Origin: Isoptericola cucumis
GTDB taxonomy: Bacteria > Actinomycetota > Actinomycetes > Actinomycetales > Cellulomonadaceae
Direction of reading: 5' to 3'
DNA: 64,000 nucleotides
Assembly: GCF_014635665.1 (NCBI RefSeq)
Contig: NZ_BMDG01000009.1
Span: 124,001 to 188,000, forward strand
Position 1 is the stretch's first letter. Each line of letters starts with the position of its first letter. This document shows, one piece after another, positions 25,010-32,700 of this stretch. The notes under the pieces were generated by a model. It was not told the origin of the DNA. It saw only the letters and a program-made list of their open reading frames with translations, and made no database searches. The translations under genes and the position numbers were made by a program.

Positions 25010-26341
25010 TCAGAGCCCGAGCGACGCGTACGTGTCGAGGGCGCCCTTCCAGCTCTCCTCGGGGTCGTCGCCGCCGATGTCCACCCGCTCGAGCGCGTCC
25101 TGCACGCCCTGGTGGATGGCGAAGTAGTTCTTCCCCTTGTACGGCGCGCCCTCGATCGCCTCGGCGCGTGCGGAGAAGATCGGCCCGACGGGGGCGTCGT
25201 TGAAGAAGTCGTTCACGGACGTCTGGACGGCCTCCGAGGCCTGGGCCTCGACCTGCGACGGGAAGGTGTTGGCGTTCTCGTACGCCTTGGTCTGGATCTC
25301 CGGGGAGGTCAGCCACGCGGCGAGCTCCTTGGCGGCCTCGGTGTTCGGGCCGCTCGCGGGGACGGTGAGGAACGAGCCGCCCCAGTTGACACCGCCGCCG
25401 GGGAAGACGTCGGCGACGTCCCAGCCCTCGACGCCACCGGCGTTCTGCTCGATGGACGCGGTCATCCACGGCGGGCAGATCATGGTGGCCCAGGCGTTGT
25501 TCTGGAAGCCGGCGGTCCAGTCCTCCTCCCACTGCTTGAGGCCCGCGGAGAGCTCGTCGTCGACCGAGGCGGCGAGCACCTGGTCGTAGAGGTCACGGAT
25601 CTCCGTGTTGGACTCCAGGTCCTTGGGCTCGCCGGTCTCCGGGTCCTCGTAGGCGGCCGGGAGCTGGTTCACCATGCCCTGGTAGGTGGGCGTGGCGCTG
25701 TCGAACCAGGCCGCGTCGGACTTCGCGACGAACTTCTTGCCCGCCGCGAAGTAGTCGTCCCAGGTGGCGTCCTCGCCGCCGAGCAGCTCCGCGACCTTCT
25801 CGCGGTCGGTGGGCAGGCCGGCCTTCTTGAACAGGTCGGCGCGGTAGCAGATGGCGCTCGGGCCGATGTCGGTGCCGTAGCCGAGGAGCTTGCCGTCCGG
25901 CGTGCTGGCCTGCTGCACCTTCCAGTCCAGCCAGCGGCCCTCGAGCTCGGGGTCGGCGAGGTCCTCGAACAGGTCGGGGAACTCCATGAGCTCGGGCAGC
26001 CAGTCGACCTCGATCGCCTCGATGTCGGCGAGGCCCTCGCCGCCGGCGGCGAGCTTGGTCGTGAGGTTGTTGCGGGCGTCCTCCGACTTGGCCGCCGTGA
26101 CCTGCTTGACGGTGACGTTCGGGTGCTCCTCGGTGTACGCGGCGAGCAGCTCGTCGGTGTACCCGAACTGGTTGAAGGTGGCGACGGTGAGGGTGATCTC
26201 CTCGTCGCCGGAGGTGGCGCCGTCGTCGGCGCCCTCGGAGTCCCCGCCGCACGCGGCGAGGGTGAGGGCGAGGGTCGTGACGCCGGCGGTCGCCGCGACA
26301 GCGCGGCGGGTGCGTCGGGTGCGTCGGGTGCTGTCGAGCAC
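25010..26341 (-). CDS. cebE: Sugar-binding lipoprotein of ABC transporter (CebE-like)
   Basis: A 443-residue extracytoplasmic solute-binding protein. The N-terminus has twin basic clusters (STRRTRRTRR), a hydrophobic stretch and the lipobox LTLAAC, followed by an acidic linker (GGDSEGADDGATSGDEE), so it is a lipid-anchored protein. The mature part has the cluster-B sugar-binding fold with many Trp and Tyr residues, including a WGGSFLTVPASG segment. Substrate is inferred as cello-oligosaccharide from the operators and partner genes. GTG 26341 follows AAGGGAG; readings starting further upstream would cross the operators. Confidence 0.84.
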   Translation of the reverse strand: MLDSTRRTRRTRRAVAATAGVTTLALTLAACGGDSEGADDGATSGDEEITLTVATFNQFGYTDELLAAYTEEHPNVTVKQVTAAKSEDARNNLTTKLAAGGEGLADIEAIEVDWLPELMEFPDLFEDLADPELEGRWLDWKVQQASTPDGKLLGYGTDIGPSAICYRADLFKKAGLPTDREKVAELLGGEDATWDDYFAAGKKFVAKSDAAWFDSATPTYQGMVNQLPAAYEDPETGEPKDLESNTEIRDLYDQVLAASVDDELSAGLKQWEEDWTAGFQNNAWATMICPPWMTASIEQNAGGVEGWDVADVFPGGGVNWGGSFLTVPASGPNTEAAKELAAWLTSPEIQTKAYENANTFPSQVEAQASEAVQTSVNDFFNDAPVGPIFSARAEAIEGAPYKGKNYFAIHQGVQDALERVDIGGDDPEESWKGALDTYASLGL

Positions 26342-26386
26342 GATGACTCCCTTGTCTGGATCGGACGTGCATGCGGTTGGGCAAGA

Positions 26387-26400
26387 TGGGAGCGCTTCCA
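26387..26400. promoter_or_regulatory. CebR-type operator 1
   Basis: TGGGAGCGCTTCCA: 13 of 14 bases match the palindromic CebR/CelR operator TGGGAGCGCTCCCA known from cellulolytic actinobacteria. It lies in the cebE leader, 46 nt before the GTG. Confidence 0.85.
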
Positions 26401-26409
26401 CCGTCATGG

Positions 26410-26423
26410 TGGTAGCGCTCCCA
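26410..26423. promoter_or_regulatory. CebR-type operator 2
   Basis: TGGTAGCGCTCCCA: 13 of 14 bases match the same consensus. Its centre is 23 bp from operator 1, about two helical turns, which suits cooperative binding on one DNA face. It sits just downstream of the predicted transcription start. Confidence 0.85.
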
Positions 26424-26435
26424 TGACCATCCCGA

Positions 26436-26465
26436 ATGCTTCCCTCACAGGGGGGCGTGAGTCAA
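26436..26465 (-). promoter_or_regulatory. Putative cebE promoter
   Basis: On the minus strand TTGACT (26460-26465) and AAGCAT (26436-26441) are 18 bp apart. Initiation would fall near 26429, immediately upstream of operator 2, so bound repressor would block early transcription. The rest of 26466-26559 shows nothing else. Confidence 0.55.
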
Positions 26466-26559
26466 GGCCGGCTGCGCGAAGACGGGGGTGAACCGTCGTC
26501 GTCAGACCGTGTTTCCGCAGGTCAGAGCGGGTATGCGAGGAAGGGGCGTGATGGGATCG

Positions 26560-27081
26560 TTATGGGCCGACGGGCGGCCGGCCCCCGGCCCCGAGCCATT
26601 CGCGGCCGGCCGCGCCCTCCGCCTCGAGGGTCGTGCGCACCGCCCGGGCGGCCGCCTCGGCCACCACCGAGCCGAACAGCGGGACCGACGCGCGCACCAC
26701 GCAGTCGTAGACCTGGCGCGACCCGCCGTCCGGCAGCCGCTCGAGCGCCACCGTGCCGGTGACGCGCACCGGTGCGCCGGCGATCTCGACGGCGACCGTC
26801 CCCACCCGGCGTCCGCCCACGGGGGGCTCCCAGGCCTCGGCCTGGCGCACCTCGAGCCGGTCGCCGACGAACGGGCGGACCTGGACGGGGATGAGGTCGG
26901 TGGGCAGCGTGCGGCGCACCACGACCGTGAACCCGGCGTCGGGGCTGCCGGAGACGTCCACCTGCTCCACCGTGCCGTCGGCGGCCCGCGCGGCGCGCCA
27001 GCGCACGAACGTCTCGTCGGCGAGCATCGCCACGACCTCGTCCGCGTCCGCGGGGAAGGTGAGCTCCACGGTCAGGTGCAC
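26560..27081 (-). CDS. DUF2505 family protein
   Basis: A 173-residue protein of unknown function of the DUF2505 family, with the predicted START/SRPBCC-like helix-grip layout that often binds lipids. The start MHLTVELTFPADADEVVAMLADETFVRWR and the later VEIAGAPVRVTGTVALERL segment are typical. The C-terminal helix (PLFGSVVAEAAARAVRTTLEAEGAAGREWL) closes the fold. There is no signal peptide or membrane segment. It is divergent from the PdtaS-type kinase with 54 bp between them. GTG at 27081 is the first start of the conserved part. Confidence 0.75.
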   Translation of the reverse strand: MHLTVELTFPADADEVVAMLADETFVRWRAARAADGTVEQVDVSGSPDAGFTVVVRRTLPTDLIPVQVRPFVGDRLEVRQAEAWEPPVGGRRVGTVAVEIAGAPVRVTGTVALERLPDGGSRQVYDCVVRASVPLFGSVVAEAAARAVRTTLEAEGAAGREWLGAGGRPPVGP

Positions 27082-27122
27082 GGGGCCACCCTACCGAGGC
27101 GGGCCGGACGCGCAGGCGCCCG

Positions 27123-27128
27123 TAGTCT
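27123..27128 (+). promoter_or_regulatory. -10 box of the PdtaS-type kinase gene
   Basis: TAGTCT lies 7 nt before GTG 27136, leaderless pattern; this favours GTG 27136 over the ATG 9 nt further on. Confidence 0.45.
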
Positions 27129-27135
27129 GGTGGGC

Positions 27136-28623
27136 GTGTCCGCCATGAGTGACCTCATCGCCCTGCACACCGACCTGCCCGAGGGCGACGTCGAGTGGTT
27201 GCACCTGCTCGTCGGCGACTGGCAGGTGGTGTCCGACCTCGCGTTCGCCGACCTGGTGCTCTGGCTCCCCACGAGCACGGGCGGGTTCGTGGCGATCTCG
27301 CAGTGCCGCCCGTCCACCGGGGCGACCGTGCACTACGACGACATCGTCGGCTCGTTCGCCCCCGACGGACAGCGGCCGCAGCTCACCGCGGCGATGACGG
27401 AGGTGCGGGCCCAGCGCTCGCGCGAGCCCCGCTGGTTCGGGGCCTACGCGGTGCGCGAGGAGGCGGTGCCCGTCGTGCACGAGGGGCGCCCCATCGCCGT
27501 CGTCGCGCGGCAGACCAACCTCGGGTCGGGGCGCACCCCCAGCCGGCTCGAGCTCAACTACGTCGAGTCCGCCGACGACATCCTCGCGATGATCGGCCGG
27601 GGCGAGTACCCCACGCCCAACGCGGCGACCGGGCCGCGCCGCGGCGCACCCCGCGTGGGCGACGGTCTCATCCGGCTCAACTCCGAGGGCGAGGTGCTCT
27701 ACGCCAGCCCGAACGCGCTGTCCTGCTTCCACCGGCTCGGGGTGATCGGGCCGCTCGTCGGCCAGTCGCTCGTCGAGGTGACCGCCGAGATCGTCCAGCA
27801 CCAGAACGCGGTGGACGAGTCGCTCCCGCTGGTCGTCATGGGCCGGGCGCCCTGGCGCACCGACATCGAGGCGAAGGGCGTGGCGCTGTCGTTGCGCGCC
27901 CTGCCGCTCACCGACCACGGGCAGCGGATCGGCGCCGTGCTGCTGTGCCGGGACGTCACCGAGCTGCGACGCCGCGAGCGCGAGCTGATGACCAAGGACG
28001 CCACGATCCGCGAGATCCACCACCGGGTGAAGAACAACCTCGCCACGGTCGCGGCGCTCCTGCGGCTGCAGGCGCGCCGCATGGACGTCCCGGAGGCGCG
28101 CGCGGCGCTGGAGGAGGCCATGCGGCGGGTGGCCACGATCTCGCTGGTCCACGAGTCGCTGTCCCAGACGCTCGACGAGCACGTCGAGCTCGACGACATG
28201 CTCAGCCGGGCGCTGCGGCTGGCGGCGGACGTCGCGTCGACCCGCACCAAGGTGAGCACCCGGCAGTCCGGGTCGTTCGGGATGGTCCCGGCGCAGGACG
28301 CGACGCCGCTGGCCCTGGTGCTCACCGAGCTCGTGACGAACGCCGTCGAGCACGGCTTCCCCGGCCGGGAGTCCGGCGTCGTCGAGATCGACGTGACCCG
28401 GTCGGGCTCGGAGCTGAGGGTCGTCGTCGCGGACGACGGCGTGGGGATGCCGGAGGGGATCGCCACGATGGGGCGGGCGTCCCGCAGCGGGCTCGGCTCG
28501 CAGATCGTGCAGACGCTGGTGACGAACGAGCTGCGCGGCACGATCGACTGGGCGGCGCGCGACGGCGGCGGTACGCAGGTGGTGCTCGAGCTCAAGCTGC
28601 GCGACGGGCAGCCGGCGCGGTAG
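27136..28623 (+). CDS. pdtaS: PdtaS-type sensor histidine kinase
   Basis: A 495-residue soluble kinase with no transmembrane segment. Domain order: N-terminal GAF-like sensor (about 10-165, family H_kinase_N), a PAS domain (about 175-285), then a HisKA_2 helix pair with the phospho-acceptor region REIHHRVKNNLATVAALLRLQARR (H296 likely) and an HATPase with LTELVTNAVEHGFPGR and ADDGVGMP. In mycobacteria PdtaS phosphorylates PdtaR, an ANTAR-domain antiterminator; no such partner is in this window. A conserved-looking cysteine (LSCFHRLG) lies in the PAS part. Start chosen from the -10 spacing. Confidence 0.88.
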   Translation: MSAMSDLIALHTDLPEGDVEWLHLLVGDWQVVSDLAFADLVLWLPTSTGGFVAISQCRPSTGATVHYDDIVGSFAPDGQRPQLTAAMTEVRAQRSREPRWFGAYAVREEAVPVVHEGRPIAVVARQTNLGSGRTPSRLELNYVESADDILAMIGRGEYPTPNAATGPRRGAPRVGDGLIRLNSEGEVLYASPNALSCFHRLGVIGPLVGQSLVEVTAEIVQHQNAVDESLPLVVMGRAPWRTDIEAKGVALSLRALPLTDHGQRIGAVLLCRDVTELRRRERELMTKDATIREIHHRVKNNLATVAALLRLQARRMDVPEARAALEEAMRRVATISLVHESLSQTLDEHVELDDMLSRALRLAADVASTRTKVSTRQSGSFGMVPAQDATPLALVLTELVTNAVEHGFPGRESGVVEIDVTRSGSELRVVVADDGVGMPEGIATMGRASRSGLGSQIVQTLVTNELRGTIDWAARDGGGTQVVLELKLRDGQPAR

Positions 28624-28677
28624 CCGACCTGCGTCGTGACCGAGCGACGGTCAGGACACGGCGACGGTCATGACATG

Positions 28678-28718
28678 CGAGAGGGGCGGGCCGCACCTGG
28701 TGCGACCCGCCCCTCTCG
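28678..28718. terminator. Bidirectional hairpin between kinase and whiB1 genes
   Basis: Perfect 13-bp arms (CGAGAGGGGCGGG at 28678-28690 and its complement at 28706-28718) with an inner CGCAC/GTGCG stem. It is 55 nt after the kinase stop and 20 nt before the end of whiB1 on the other strand. Confidence 0.75.
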
Positions 28719-28737
28719 TACTGGCTCTCGCCGGGAG

Positions 28738-28986
28738 TCAGCCTGCGCGGCGGGCGCGGGCGGTACGGCGCTTGAGCGCGCGGCGCTCGTCCTCGCTCAT
28801 GCCTCCCCAGACGCCGGCGTCCTGGCCGGACTCGATCGCCCACTTGAGGCACGTGTCGACGACGTCGCAGCGACGGCAGACGGCCTTGGCCTCCTCGATC
28901 TGGAGGAGTGCCGGTCCGGTGTTGCCGATCGGGAAGAAGAGCTCAGGGTCCTCGTCGAGGCAGGCAGCCTTGTGGCGCCAGTCCAT
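28738..28986 (-). CDS. whiB1: WhiB1-type iron-sulfur transcriptional regulator
   Basis: An 82-residue Wbl protein. It coordinates a [4Fe-4S] cluster with C9, C37, C40 and C46 (C-x27-C-x2-C-x5-C) and has the Wbl turn GVWGG followed by a basic tail (ALKRRTARARRAG). The opening MDWRHKAACLDEDPELFFPIGNTGPALLQI is close to mycobacterial WhiB1, which reacts with nitric oxide and partners the primary sigma factor. ATG 28986 is preceded by AGGAG. The gene has a long upstream region (28987-29204) shared with a divergent membrane-protein gene. Confidence 0.94.
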   Translation of the reverse strand: MDWRHKAACLDEDPELFFPIGNTGPALLQIEEAKAVCRRCDVVDTCLKWAIESGQDAGVWGGMSEDERRALKRRTARARRAG

Positions 28987-29168
28987 GTCATCTCCTACGG
29001 GGTGGGAACCCGGGGGGCGGGGCCCCGGGGCACGACACAGCATGCCCATACGGGTCCAGGTTCGGGGGTTCAGCGGAACTGCTATCCAGAGTCACACCTC
29101 GTGAAGCACCGCACAAGAGGTTGCGGGAAAGTTTCTCCCACATGAAGCGTGAGTGCTTGATCACACTG

Positions 29169-29196
29169 TTGTGAAACTGCAGGTCGCACGTATTCT
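29169..29196 (+). promoter_or_regulatory. Promoter of the 29205 membrane-protein gene
   Basis: TTGTGA (29169-29174) and TATTCT (29191-29196) are 16 bp apart, and the ATG is 8 nt beyond, a leaderless pattern. TCACA-ctgt-TGTGA (29161-29174) overlaps the -35 and could bind a regulator. The rest of the 218-bp gap is the whiB1 leader; I could not place the whiB1 promoter with confidence. Confidence 0.5.
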
Positions 29197-29204
29197 GGCG
29201 TGTC

Positions 29205-29633
29205 ATGCGCCCTCCTGTCACCCCCTCCGACGCTACGCCCACCGGCCCGGACCGCGCCCGGCCGGCGCTGCTGCGGGTGGTCGCCGCGGGCGTCGCCCTG
29301 GAGGTCGCGCTGCTGGTGGTGATGGCCGCCGTCGTGGTGATCGAGCTCGTCCGCGGGGGCTCCGGCAGCGCGGGCGTGAGCATCTTCCTCGTGCTGTTCT
29401 TCCTCGGCGTGGCCTGGGCGCTGGTGGCCGCGACCCGCGTGCTGTGGCAGGGACGCCACGGCGGGCGCGCCCCGCTCGTCGTCTGGCAGGTCATGCAGGG
29501 GCTGGTGGGCGTGAGCCTCCTGACCGGGGGCGTGACGTGGGCCGTGCTGAGCGGTGTCGCGCTGCTCGTCGTCGCGGCCGGCGTGCTCGTGTCCCTCGTG
29601 ACGCGCCAGGTCGTCGAGGCGACGTCCGACTGA
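29205..29633 (+). CDS. Small four-helix membrane protein, unknown function
   Basis: A 142-residue protein with about four transmembrane helices: residues 24-47 (LRVVAAGVALEVALLVVMAAVVVI), 58-78 (GVSIFLVLFFLGVAWALVAAT), 90-108 and 113-132 (VTWAVLSGVALLVVAAGVLVS). A basic loop RVLWQGRHGGRAP follows helix 2. The layout resembles small actinobacterial membrane proteins of unknown function. There is no catalytic motif or signal peptide. It is divergent from whiB1 and converges on the EssC-like gene. Confidence 0.75.
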   Translation: MRPPVTPSDATPTGPDRARPALLRVVAAGVALEVALLVVMAAVVVIELVRGGSGSAGVSIFLVLFFLGVAWALVAATRVLWQGRHGGRAPLVVWQVMQGLVGVSLLTGGVTWAVLSGVALLVVAAGVLVSLVTRQVVEATSD

Positions 29634-29653
29634 GCCGGCACCGAGCCGGCACC

Positions 29654-29680
29654 GAGCCGGCCAGGCCACCCGGCCGGCTC
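29654..29680. terminator. Hairpin between convergent genes
   Basis: GAGCCGGCC (29654-29662) and GGCCGGCTC (29672-29680) form a 9-bp stem. Just before it, three copies of a GAGCCGGCAC-like unit run in tandem from 29634. Confidence 0.5.
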
Positions 29681-29706
29681 GCCTGACCGCGCTGCCCCGA
29701 CGGTCG

Positions 29707-32700
29707 TCACGGCCGGGCGACCTGGAGCGGCTGGGCCAGGCCCGACACGACGAGCGCGCCGCGGCCCGGCCGGGGCGGGCCCGGCTCCACGGCGTCGGCG
29801 AGCGACGTGCCGACGGCCTCGTCCGCGCCGCGCTCCGCCGGGTGCAGCACGACACCGGTGCGCGCCGCCCGGAGCTCGGCCAGCACGCCGCGGTGCGCGA
29901 GCAGGGTCCCGGTGGTGGTCGCGGAGGCGACGAGGACGCGCCCGTCGCCGGGATCGTGCAGCCCGGCGAGCCGGTCGGCCTCCAGCGGGCACGTCTGCGC
30001 GAGCGCGTCGACGTCGTCCACCAGCACGACCCGGAGCGCGTTTTGGGGGGCCCGGCCCGGTGCTGCGGGGTGGCCGGCCGCCGGGTCGAGCAGCTCGTCG
30101 AGCAGACGGGCGACTCCCGCGGCCGACGGCGTGACGGCGGGGGCGCTCGCCGCCTCGGCCCGCAGCAGGGGGTCCCGCGAGACCACGGCGGCGAGGCGGC
30201 CCGTGGCCGCGAGCCGGCGGGCGACCAGGCGCAGCACGGTCGTGCGGCCCGACCCGCGCGGACCGGTCACCAGCGCCCCGGCGGCGACGTCGAGGTCCAG
30301 CGGCAGCGCGGCGTCGCCGCCGACGCCCAGCACGACGGTCGTCGGGCCCGCCGGTGCGGCCAGCGACGCGGCGTCGACCTCGGACGGCAAGGGGCGCACG
30401 ACGACGGGCGGCCGGCCGCCACCGGTGGAACCTGGGGATGCCGGGCGGGCCGCGCGGGGCGGGAGCAGCACCTGGCAGACCAGCGGCCGGTCCCCGAGCC
30501 AGGCCGCACGCCCGGGGGGCCCACCCGACCCCGCGAGCCCCGAGGGGGCGCCGAGGACGACGTCGGCATGGGCGTCGCGGCCCAGCAGCACCAGCCGTGG
30601 CCCGACCCGGGACGCGAGGCCGGCCACGGTGGCGCCGTCGGCGGCGAGCGCGAACGCCGCGCCGCGGCCGGCGAGCGCCCCCGCCAGGGGGTCCCAGGGG
30701 TCCGGTCCGGCGAGGGCCGCGCGCAGCTGCTCGACGGCGTCCACCACGACGAGCACCGGCGGCGCCCCGGCCGGCGGCGCGGCGTCGTGGGCGGTGAGCC
30801 GCCGCAGCAGGCGTGCCGCGCGGCGGGGGTCGTCCGGCCCGGCGAGCGTGCCGAACCCGGGGTGGTCCGTGAGCGGCGCGAAGGAGTCCTGGGCGGCGCG
30901 CGGGACGAGAGCGTGCACGTGCCAGCCCCGGTCCAGGCCGTTGCGGGCGAGGGCGAGCAGCGTCGTCGTGCGGCCGGAGCGGGCGGCGCCGACGACCGCA
31001 AGATGCCCGTCGGCAGGGGCCCAGGTGATCAGGCGGCGGCGCTGGTGGCCCGGGTCGTCGCCGAGCGCGACGGGCAGCGCCGCCGCGGCGCCGGGCGCCC
31101 CTTCGGGCTCGGCGGGCTCGGGGACGAGGTACCGGCCGGCCTCGTCGGTGGTCACCAGCTCCGGCAGCGGGGGCAGCCACGGCGCCGGGCCGGCCGACAG
31201 CCCGCGCCGGGCGGCGGCGGCGCGCAGCGCGACCACCATCCGGTCGGCGTCGTCCGTCCCGGCCGCGCCGTCGTCGGGGACCCGGTCCGTGGGCACGGCG
31301 CGGGTCCGGTCGACGGTCCGCCAGGCGGGGGCACGCCGCACGACCGGGCCGGCGGTCCGCGGCGTACCGGCGTGGGCGCACTGGAGGACGACGGGCGCCG
31401 CGGCACCGAGCCGCAGCACGGCCCTGCCGGGGACACCGGGGCGGATGCGGGCCGCCGCCGCGGTGTCGACGACGTCCAGGGAGTCGGCCGCGTCCACCAC
31501 GCGCAGCGCGATGCGTGCCGACACGTTGGCGCGCACGTCCGCACTGACCGCGCCCGCGGGACGCTGGGTCGCGAGCACGAGGTGCACGCCGAGGGAGCGC
31601 CCCTGCGCCGCCACCCGCAGCAGGCCGGGCAGGAACTCCGGCAGGTCGTCGGCCAGCGCGCGGAACTCGTCGATGACGACGACGAGGCGCGGCGGCGCGT
31701 CCGCGTGCCCGTGCAGGGCGGCGAGGTCGGTGACGCCGTGCGCCGCCAGCAGCTCCTCGCGGCGGTGCAGCTCCGCGCGGAGCCCGGCGAGCGCCCGGCC
31801 GGCGAGCCCGGCGTCGAGGTCCGAGACCTGGCCCACCACGTGCGGGAGGCCGGTGCAGGGCCCGAACGAGGCACCGCCCTTGAAGTCGACGAGGGCGAGC
31901 GCGAGGTCGCGCGGCGACCGCCGGGCCGCGAGCCCGAGCACGAGGGCCTGCAGGAGCTCGGACTTGCCCGCCCCGGTGGTCCCGGCCACCAGCAGGTGCG
32001 GCCCGTCGGCGACGAGGTCCAGGTGCACGGTGCGGCCGGCGGCGTCGACGCCGAGGGGGACGGCCCAGCCGGGGGCGTCCCACCCGGCGCCGTCCCCGTC
32101 CGCAGGTCCGTGGGGGTGGTGCGCGCCGCCGTCCGTCCGCCCGCCCGCGTCGGCGTCCAGGAGCCCGGCGAGCGAGACCGTGCGGGGCAGGCGCGGGTCG
32201 GCCGGGTCGACGTCGCCGGCCGACCCGTACGGCCCCGCCGGGCTCGCGGGGCCGGGGGCTCCCGTGCGCGTCCCGCCCGTGGGGTCGAGCTGCGCGAGCT
32301 CGCGCCGCATCCCGGCGAGGCCGGCCGCCCGCCGCGCCACCCGCTCCGCCCACGCCGTCGAGACCCCGACGGCGGGCGCCGACTCCGCGCTCCCGTCGGG
32401 TGCCCGGCGGTCGAGCGGACCGCCGGCGTGCAGCTGCCACACCGCGCGGCACCACGACGGGGGTACCTCGTCGTCGGGCAGGCACAGCACGACGGCGTCG
32501 ACCCGCTCGTCCCCGGTGCCGTCGGCCGGGCCGGCCGGCACCTTCGCGACCGGCCACGGGTCGCCGGGCCGCGGGACGGCGACCGCCGCCGCGGCCCCCG
32601 CCTGCCCGGCGACGTCCACCACGACGACGCGCGGCCCGCCGTCCGGCAGCCAGCGGCACCACGACCACGCGTCCCGGCCCGGACCGAGCACGGTCACGGC

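Noticed and set aside
28987-29204. Possible riboswitch or small RNA in the 218-bp whiB1 upstream region
   Set aside because: No recognisable conserved fold; inverted repeats are short and better explained as promoter elements.
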